A stretch of DNA of 64,000 nucleotides from Tenrec ecaudatus (Eukaryota; Chordata; Mammalia; Afrosoricida; Tenrecidae), in the NCBI RefSeq assembly GCF_050624435.1, contig NC_134546.1:41371501-41435500 (forward strand), written 5' to 3'. The translations under genes were made by a program, and so were the position numbers. Under the pieces are notes generated by a model. That model did not search any database, was not told the DNA's origin, and worked only from the letters and a program-made list of their open reading frames with translations. Shown here piece by piece: positions 56,571-64,000 of the stretch. Position 1 is the first letter of the stretch. Each line of letters begins with the position of its first letter.

Positions 56571-57395
56571 ATTAGTGATGAAAGGGTGGGAGCGGTGGTG
56601 CCGGTGATGGTGGTACAAATACTCTGAGCCTTCACTTTCCCCTGATTAATATCTGACATCACCACATGCAATCCCCCATGGAGTACACTAAGTGGCTTGC
56701 TAACTAGACTATCGAAATGGGAATACTAGAAAAACAGATCTTTGAATCAGTTCTGAATGGTGCAGCCGTGGCCAGTGGAAACGGGAACAGAGTATCCATC
56801 CATAGCCACCAAACCCATTGCATTTTGACCGAATAGGAAACGGGGACTGGTGACCTCCTCAAAGATGGCAATGCATCTGCCTTTCCCCACTCTGGTCAGA
56901 AGCCAATACACATGAAATTTGGTCCTTGCCCTTATTCCTTTGGTCCTGACTGAATCCGGGGGAACAGGTTCAAAGCCCTGCAGAAACGAATAGAAAATAA
57001 TGTGGTCATGTTTGTGCGACCGTGCACAGAACATGAGCATCACATTTGATTTCCTGTTAGCAGTCAAGGAAATGCAAATGAGTGTGATTAAATGATGGTG
57101 TTTAATCCTGTGACTTAAGAGGGAAAAGAAGTCATTAGCAAGTTGATGATGATGATTATTAATACTCGTGGTAATCAGGCTCATTTGAAGAAGCTGATTA
57201 AAAGTAAATGTCCAAATGAAAACACAAGGTTTAAATTAATGAAAGTTGGAGCTCCAAACAGATAAGATGATCATCTGTGGTACCACAGTATGATTGAAGC
57301 AATTAAGTTACAGGTGGTATTTCCCCAGGAGCATTTGCATGCTGTCTTTGTCTCTCCAGATAAGATCAAGGAGTGGCTTTTAAGTCTGATATCTT
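56571..57395. other. no recognised gene
   Basis: A 145-codon minus frame (57184-56747) has no domain I recognise; the start is low-complexity Asn/His. Confidence 0.35.
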
Positions 57396-57796
57396 CCCCT
57401 CCCCCATTTTTGGCTTCTTTCATTAAAAAAATATTTTATTAGGGACACATACAACTCTTATCACAATCCATACATATACATACATCAATTGTATAAAGCA
57501 CATCCGTACATTCTTTGCCCTAATCATTTTCAAAGCATTTGCTCTCCACTTAAGCCCTTTGCATCAGGTCCTCTTTTTTCCCCTCCCTCCCTGCTCCTCC
57601 CTCCCTCATGAACCCTTGATAATTTATAAATTATTATTTTGTCATATGTTGCCCTATCTGGCATCTCCCTTCACCCCCTTTTCTGTTGTCCGTCCCCCAG
57701 GGAGGAGGTCACATGTAGATCCTTGTAATCGGTTCTCCCTTTCCAACCCACTCAGCCTCTACTCTCCTAGTATTTCCCCTCACACCCCTGGTCCTG
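57396..57796 (-). mobile_element. L1 3' end with 14-bp TSD and extra 3' flank
   Basis: Inverted L1 from about 57425 (ATTTTATTAGGGACACATAC) to 57796. AAGTCTGATATCTT at 57382-57395 recurs at 57797-57810. Between the left duplicate and the inverted A-tail lie about 29 bases (57396-57424) that are not L1. Confidence 0.8.
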
Positions 57797-58022
57797 AAGT
57801 CTGATATCTTAATAAAAATGCTTCATTTTTGCCTCACTCACATACAAGGAACAACTCTTGTTCCTTTTGCTATGGTCACATTGAGTTTAAAATTTTTGTC
57901 ACGACTTGATGCAGCCTTTTTGGAATCAGCTCAGCAGAAGTCATCCTTTATCTGCTTGCACCTTTTCATGAGATAAACGTTTAGCATCAATTTAAACATA
58001 AAATATCTTCTATGAGGTCATT

Positions 58023-58192
58023 GAAGCACCCTGGTGGTGTAGTGATTACAAACTGGGCTGCACTCCTCACGGTCAGCAGTTTGAATCCACCAGTATCTCT
58101 GAGGGAGAAAGATGAGGCATTCTGTTTCCATAAAATGTTCGTCTCAGAATCCTACAGAATTGACTTGATGGCAGTGAGTTGGGTTTTATCTT
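58023..58192 (+). repeat. AfroSINE, with short internal loss
   Basis: GCACCCTGGTGGTGTAGTGA head and GAATTGACTTGATGGCAGTG tail; the GTCGCTATGAG segment is missing. Confidence 0.8.
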
Positions 58193-58885
58193 GCTTTAAG
58201 AAATACGTTCCATGATAGAACTTTTGGTAAGAGCTATCAATTGTCTATTGACTCTTCTGTCCCATGTTTCCAGTTCTCCTTCTTCTGTTTCTTTCTCGGC
58301 CTTGAAGCATGTCTACGTCACTCTACCATCACTCCACCCCTTGTGTTCTCTGATTTATACCACATCAACAAGCCATCCTCGAGGGGCTCAGTCGGACTCC
58401 TTTCATGTGCTCTTTGAGTTTGATTAGGATGGCAGGGTGAACGGGGTAAGGGTTTTCAACAAAATTCTGATAGGACAGCCCTAGGTATCCTTGGAAACTG
58501 AACAGGAGCATTGTTATGATAAGGGGGAGGGGAATGGAAAAAGATGTTCAATTTTCCTGGCCTTTTTTTCCCTTTCACCAATGCAATTTTCAATTTTCTT
58601 AAAACCTCTGGTTGTTTGTGTGTCGTTAGAGAAAAATCTCTCAAGATGACCTCTTTGCCATCTCCCCAGAGTCCCCACCACCATCTGAGTTGACCTCTCC
58701 ACCTTGAGGCTCCTTTGTCTAGCAGGTGCCCCAGCAACATCCACTTTTGATTGGACTTTCTTTTAGAAGGTGCCCTTATGAGACATATGCAAGTGTTCCT
58801 GAGAGAACTTGTCTAGAGTCACCCGTGGACTGCAGAGACATGTTTAAACATATCTTAATTAGAATAAAACCATGCCCACACGAAC
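58193..58885. other. no recognised feature
   Basis: Intergenic sequence. Confidence 0.4.
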
Positions 58886-59088
58886 TGGGGGAGTCCTAGT
58901 AGCATAGTGGATACGTGTTGGGCTGCTAACCACGAGGTCAGCAGTTTGAAACCACCCAGTGCTCCTCAGGAGAAAGAGGAGGTTTTGTATTCTTGTAAAC
59001 AGTAACAGTTTCAGGAACCCTCAGGGGGCAGTTTTACCCTGCCCTGTAGGGTCGCTATGAGTCAGCATCGACTCCGTGGTAGTGAGAT
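58886..59088 (+). repeat. AfroSINE, nearly complete
   Basis: GTGTTGGGCTGCTAACCACG and GTCGCTATGAGTCAGCATCG closely match the young consensus. Confidence 0.9.
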
Positions 59089-59334
59089 TATATATGAATT
59101 TAAACCCTAGTAGCAATATCTTTTGCCTCACCTTTCTATTGACCATCTTTAAACCCACACCACAAAGGTAGGACAAGGACTTCTGGGTAGAGTCAGGGAA
59201 GTCCTCCAAGTGGATTAAGCCAGTATCACTATCTTTTGGATGTCTTGGCACACATTGCTGTGACCTGATATTCTCTGTTGCAGTGTTTCTTCACCACCAT
59301 TTATTCAAGCACCAAGTGAGCTCTTATCCTTGCC

Positions 59335-59525
59335 TTTTCTCTCAACTCTGTGACTATAAATAAGACATGTAAACTTGCTGAGCTTCGTTTCCCTGAATAT
59401 AAAATATGTATTATTTTACTGATCTCCTGGGTTGCTGTGAAGATTAAATAAATTAACCCTACAAATCTGTATGTCACATGTCTAGCATTGTGCTAAGTAC
59501 AAAATACACACTTGATAATTGCTAT
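59335..59525 (+). repeat. MIR SINE
   Basis: GAGCTTCGTTTCCCTGAATA, TTGCTGTGAAGATTAAATAA and CTAGCATTGTGCTAAGTAC follow MIR. Confidence 0.75.
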
Positions 59526-59687
59526 TTATTTCCTCATTATTTTCCTCCCCTTTAAAATTTTGCTTTCACACTAAGGCTTTAAAGACAAACTAGACTGTTT
59601 AATGCGTTAATATTCTTTGGGGGATATTTAGAGAATTAGATAATTAACTAATCATTCATTCCTTGACTTCAGATCAATAGTTTAAAA

Positions 59688-59750
59688 ACAAAACCACATT
59701 ACCAGAGTTGATTCTGACTCAAAGTGACCCTATCAGTCAGAGTAGAGCTA
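59688..59750 (-). repeat. AfroSINE fragment
   Basis: GAGTTGATTCTGACTCAAAG plus TGACCCTATCAGTCAGAGTA only. Confidence 0.65.
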
Positions 59751-59984
59751 TAAATATATACATGCACATATCTACATATGTAAAATTCTATGTGTTCTAA
59801 GAAATGCATTAATTTACCAGTAAAATATCAAGCAACAAACTGGGGTAAAATTTTCCTGAATTTTAACCTAGTGGGTTTGAATCTGAGCACTCAGACCTGG
59901 CAAGGCACTTGACTCTCTTAGTGGTATTTTACACGCACACTTAATATTTCCAGAGGATGGCTTTTTTCTTTCTGGTTACCTGCT

Positions 59985-60180
59985 TGTTGTTGCTGAGTGC
60001 TGTCAGATTGATCCCAACACAGTGGCATTATATGATCGAGTGGAACTGTCCCCCTGGCTTTCCTAGGATGTACTCTTAATGGAGGCAGATTTTCAGGAGT
60101 TTTTTCTTCTGAGTTGCTGGCTGGCTCCAACTGACTGTTGGTTAGAAGCCCAGGGTGTGACCATTGTGTCACCAGGGCTT
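59985..60180 (-). repeat. AfroSINE, old subfamily
   Basis: GTTGTTGCTGAGTGCTGTCA tail and GACCATTGTGTCACCAGGGC at the inverted head. Confidence 0.8.
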
Positions 60181-60197
60181 CTCAGGTACCAGGTTAA

Positions 60198-60392
60198 AAA
60201 CCCCAAACCACACTGACACTCACTGCCATCAAATTAATTCTGACTCATAGCAACCCTGCACAGGGTTTCTGAGACTGTCAATCTTTACAGAAGCAGCCAG
60301 CCGCATCTTTCTCCCGAGGACTGGCTGATGGCTTCGAACTTCTGACCTTGTGATTAACGTCCAGTGCTTATCCCACAGTCCCATCAGTGCTC
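60198..60392 (-). repeat. AfroSINE
   Basis: CACTCACTGCCATCAAATTA tail and GAACTTCTGACCTTGTGATT box region; follows another inverted copy almost directly. Confidence 0.8.
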
Positions 60393-61075
60393 TGTGGTTA
60401 CCAGATTCGAGAACTTTATTATCTGAAGGCTAGGATAGAAGGAAAGAGACGCTAAAAGGCAGAGTATGCTGCTGTTTTGTATTAGCCTCTATTTGGGCAG
60501 CCAACCTATCTGACTAAGGTGTGTTTGCGTCCTTCTTGAAGGTCCCGGGTCTTGCCATCAAATGATTCAGAATATCCTGCCATGGAAGGGGCTGTGAGGA
60601 GGCAGCGGTTTCCTTGGGGCTGCCTTAGCCATAACAGAGAGAGGACCGTACACAGCACCAAGGGTGTTCAGCCAACAAGCGGTTACACGAAGAGTGTGAA
60701 CGATGACAGCAGAGACACTGGCACCCTTAGGGCTCTTTATCCTGAAAGCTAAAGCATCCCTCTACTTAGTAAAGACGAGAAGAACAGGCACGTTTTCTGT
60801 TCGTTTTAGAGGTGTGGCACTGGGAAGCACACGGAGAGACAAAGCGTCGCTGGGCTGGCTTCAGTTGACCTGTTGCATCGTATCTTCAGGCCCCTCAGTA
60901 CCAGCCCCTGCAGCAGTCATGCCTGTTTTCATCCCAATTAGACCATGCTCTCTCCTCCTGACGGTCATCTACAAACGAGGTATGTAGATGATAAGATGTA
61001 GCTCGCAAAGTGAAACAATGCACCCCGGCCAAGCTTGGCCAGGGAAAGGTTGGGACCACATTTAGGTCGCCTGAT
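60393..61075. other. no recognised gene
   Basis: Frames under 100 codons, no domain recognised. Confidence 0.4.
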
Positions 61076-61240
61076 GGGTGCTGATGGCACAGGGGTTCTG
61101 AGTTGGGCTGCTTACCTCAAGGTTGGCAGTTCGAAACACAGGGCTTTCTCCTTCTGCAAAGAGTTATAGTCTGGAGACCCACAGGGCCTCTTCTACCCTG
61201 CCCGGATAGCGTTGGTGTGACTCAGGGTGACGGGCTTTTG
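61076..61240 (+). repeat. AfroSINE
   Basis: GTGCTGATGGCACAGGGGTT head, GTTATAGTCTGGAGACCCAC middle, decayed tail. Confidence 0.75.
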
Positions 61241-61249
61241 TGGGGAGGA

Positions 61250-61320
61250 GGTTGGTAATCATTGGACGGCGGACTGCTAACCGCTAGGAGTTGGAATTGG
61301 TTTCATGGTAGTGGGTTGGC
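61250..61320 (+). repeat. AfroSINE, internally deleted
   Basis: GGACTGCTAACCGC joined to GAGTTGGAATTGGTTTCATG: head and tail with the middle missing. Confidence 0.5.
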
Positions 61321-62074
61321 TGCCAGTCCTTTCCCCTGACCGCCACCCCACCAGGATGGTGGGAATCTGCTCCAGGAAGGAGGAGATGGAAGAAGACGGG
61401 AAACATCCTCAGGCGCCATTTACTTCCAACGAAGGCTTCTTCACCTCACAATTTGCCACTTTCCATGGTCAGCATTTAGTTATGGTTGTAGAAACACAAA
61501 CAATTTAGCACACACCACCCGAACTGTAAATAGGACCCGGGGAAAGATTTAAGTGGAAAGGACAAAGGCTGGAACAGCTTAAAAGAATTCACTGGGTTCC
61601 AGAGATAAAGCAGATAGGAGGTCCCCAGCCACATGGGCGAAGAGGAAGGAACATCTTAAATCATTAAGATGCAACGAGGCCTGCCACAGCTCATTGCTGA
61701 CTGTCCTCAGGGGCGAGGACGCAGGTATTCCAAGGAGCAGGAAGAGGAAAGGCTCGCCGCAGCCAGTTGAGAGTAGAGCAGGTCCGTGCTGGCTTGTGTG
61801 GCAGGGATTTGCTCTCATCCCCCACTCCTACCTGGATCCTTGGACTTCTTCCGGTCTCTACACACTGTTAATACCCTCCTTTCATCTTTGACTCCATCCC
61901 TTTCTCTTTTCTGCATTTTCCCTCCCTCCCCTGCCACATGTTTGGCTGCCGCTCACTGGAAGTTTGGAGGTTCAAGACCACTCAAGAGGGGGGAAATGTC
62001 AGTGGAGCACAGATCTACTGGGGTACACAGGGAGTGGATCCAGTGGCAACCAGTTTAATAGTATCCCTTTCTTT
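61321..62074. other. no recognised gene
   Basis: Intergenic; nothing named. Confidence 0.4.
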
Positions 62075-62760
62075 TTAAAAAAATCTTTTTGTTGGGGACT
62101 TGTATAACTCTTATCTCCATCCATCCATCCATCTTGTCAAACACATTTGTATATTTGTTGCCATCATCACTTTCAAAGCACTTTCTTTCTACTTGAGCCC
62201 TTGGTATCAGTTTCTCCTTTTGCTCTCCCCACTCCCTCCCGCATGAACCCTTGATAATTTATAAATTATTGTTATTTTTTTCATGTCTTACTAACCAATG
62301 TCTTCTTTCACCCACTTTTTTTTTGTTGTCCGTCCCCCGGGTAGGGGGTTACAGGTAGATCATTGTGGTCAGTTTCCCCTTTCTACCCCACATTTCCCTT
62401 ACCCTCCTGATATCACTACTCTCATTATTGGTCCTGAGGGGTTTATCTGTCCTGGATTCCCTGTGTTTACAGCTCTTATCTGTACCAGTGTACATCCTCT
62501 GATCTACCTGGATTTGTAAGGTAGAATTGGGATCATGATAGTTGGGGTATGAGGGGTGGGAGCATTAAAGAACTAGAGGAAAGTTGTATGTTTCATTGGT
62601 GCTATACTGCACTCTGGCTGGCTCGTTTCACCCGGCGACCCTTCTGTAAGGGGGTGGCCAGTTGCCTACAGATGGGCTTTGGGTCTCTACTCCCCACTTC
62701 CCCTCACTCACAATGATAGGATTTTTTGTTCTGGGTCTTTGATGCCTGTTACTTGAGGAT
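62075..62760 (-). mobile_element. L1 3' end, 5'-truncated
   Basis: AAATCTTTTTGTTGGGGACT at the left, (ATCC)n at 62119-62132, T-run at 62318-62327, to TTTGATGCCTGTTACTTGAG. Confidence 0.8.
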
Positions 62761-63214
62761 CCATTTCTTCTTTCTACGTTTGCCTTTCCTATTTATCTCC
62801 TACCTTCCCTTCTCACATCTTCATTGTCTTCCCTCCTCTTCCTCATCCCCACCTCCCTCTAATGTGCATATTCTGCCAGTGGATTTCAAGGATTCCTCCC
62901 CCTCTCTGCTGGGTGTTGTGGGGGAGAGATGGTACTGGGCATTTTTCTTCATCTCTCGATTATATTTTTCCACATTTTGTATGACTGAGAGAAGCAGAGG
63001 GGAAGAGCATAAAGTCGCCACTTAATTTCGTCCTAAATAGTTTGCTTGTATCATTAAATCTGATGTCCTCCCAGTTCTCTGTAAAAATCCAAACAAGTCG
63101 GCTGTAAACATTTTAGTGCTTTTTTTTGAAATTTAAAGATGCCCAATGGAAAAGAACAGTAAGTTTTGTGAAATACGAGGAACCTATTTCTTTCTTTTCT
63201 CTCTTTTTTTTTTT
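62761..63214. other. no recognised feature
   Basis: Intergenic sequence. Confidence 0.4.
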
Positions 63215-63302
63215 GGTATCAATCACCCTATTTGGGTGGGGGAGGGGGGCTCCTACAAATCCCATCACAATCCATCGTTCAATTGTATCAAACACACCTG
63301 TG
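63215..63302 (-). mobile_element. L1 3' end, very short
   Basis: GGGCTCCTACAAATCCCATC and TTGTATCAAACACACCTGT match the inverted L1 end. Confidence 0.6.
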
Positions 63303-63629
63303 AGGCACCTATTTCTCACCTGGTGCTGACTGGCGCTGATTATTCTGGAGGAAATGCTGGTGCGCCTTTCCAGCTCCCTAGATTCCCACATTCCTGCAGA
63401 AGAGACAGATGTAAGCGATTCTCAAGAATTGAGCACGGTTTAACTGCGAATTTTATACGGGTTTTGAGGTAATTGGTGATGAGCGAAAAGGAAGGGATAA
63501 AGAGCTTTGGGGCAATGCGGTGTCACTTTCAAGAAATCAAAAGGAGGGGTTTGGCTGTTGTTAGTGACAGTGAGGGGCAACCGCCCAGGGAAGGGTGTGT
63601 GTTTGTGCAGCATCTGGAGGACATACTCC
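63303..63629. other. no recognised feature
   Basis: Intergenic sequence. Confidence 0.4.
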
Positions 63630-63813
63630 AGTCTCCTGTCATCAAGTTGATTTTGATTCCCAGGGATCAATATGAGGCACCTGAGGTTGTAACTCCTCAC
63701 AGAGCAGACAGCCTCATTTTTCACCAGAGGAGAGAGAGGCTGCTGGGTGGAATGCCTGAGCTGAGCTTGCGGTTGGCAGTCCAGCACTTACCTGATCGCA
63801 CCGCCAGGGCTCA
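63630..63813 (-). repeat. AfroSINE, old and diverged
   Basis: CATCAAGTTGATTTTGATTC at the tail and GATCGCACCGCCAGGGCTCA at the inverted head. Confidence 0.65.
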
Positions 63814-64000
63814 GCCAGAGGGGACAGCAATTTTCCATACACCAGGGGGCTGGTGTTTGAGTCCTGTCACCTTCAGTGATTTCATCTCCTCCCAGATGGC
63901 CGCTGCTCATCTGTAGGTAGTCCATGGTAATGATATGTCAATTTGCCTTCCCTGAACCAAACTCTGTGGGCAACAACTCTGTCATCCCGGTCACACTGCC

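Overview
The window is nuclear DNA of a placental mammal, almost certainly a tenrec (Echinops-like afrotherian). Its commonest repeat is the AfroSINE, which is restricted to Afrotheria. It also holds three short hAT elements matching the SPIN (Space Invader) family, known among afrotherians from tenrec. There are no compact genes, operons or bacterial signals; the DNA is intronic or intergenic and repeat-dense.

The one protein-coding gene segment I can support is exon 1 of the luteinizing hormone/choriogonadotropin receptor gene LHCGR on the minus strand. It has a 49-codon-plus-2-nt coding part (23782 down to 23634), a consensus GTGAGT donor, and a GC-rich, TATA-less, Sp1-type promoter just above it. 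Bases 1-23633 are therefore LHCGR intron 1, or at least its 5' part; I found no exon 2 and no large seven-transmembrane exon. Bases 23783-64000 are promoter and 5' flank. From the conserved mammalian order this flank should be the gene-poor interval towards FSHR, which I did not see and which would lie beyond base 64000.

The rest is a layered record of transposition: many AfroSINEs; their presumed autonomous partner, a BovB-like RTE LINE (fragments with recognisable endonuclease and reverse transcriptase stretches at 50986-52836 and 53583-54442); 5'-truncated L1 copies anchored at one 3' end (the longest 2.3 kb); TG...CA LTR-type elements of a TGTGTTAG family; a MaLR-like LTR; old mammalian repeats (MIR, MER5A/MER20-like, L1M); and microsatellites. 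Many are nested, with target-site duplications (TSDs) that give a relative chronology. The clearest nest is 39490-41090: AfroSINE, then an L1 inside it (13-bp TSD), then a processed RPS27 retrocopy with an intact reading frame inside the L1.

I found no previously undescribed gene system. The most useful observations are the short LHCGR exon 1, the SPIN copies (one with a perfect 8-bp TSD), the near-intact RPS27 retrocopy, the nested repeat stacks, and two local duplications (19114/20224 and 47019-47118). Repeat boundaries are by eye and may be off by some tens of bases unless a TSD is quoted.
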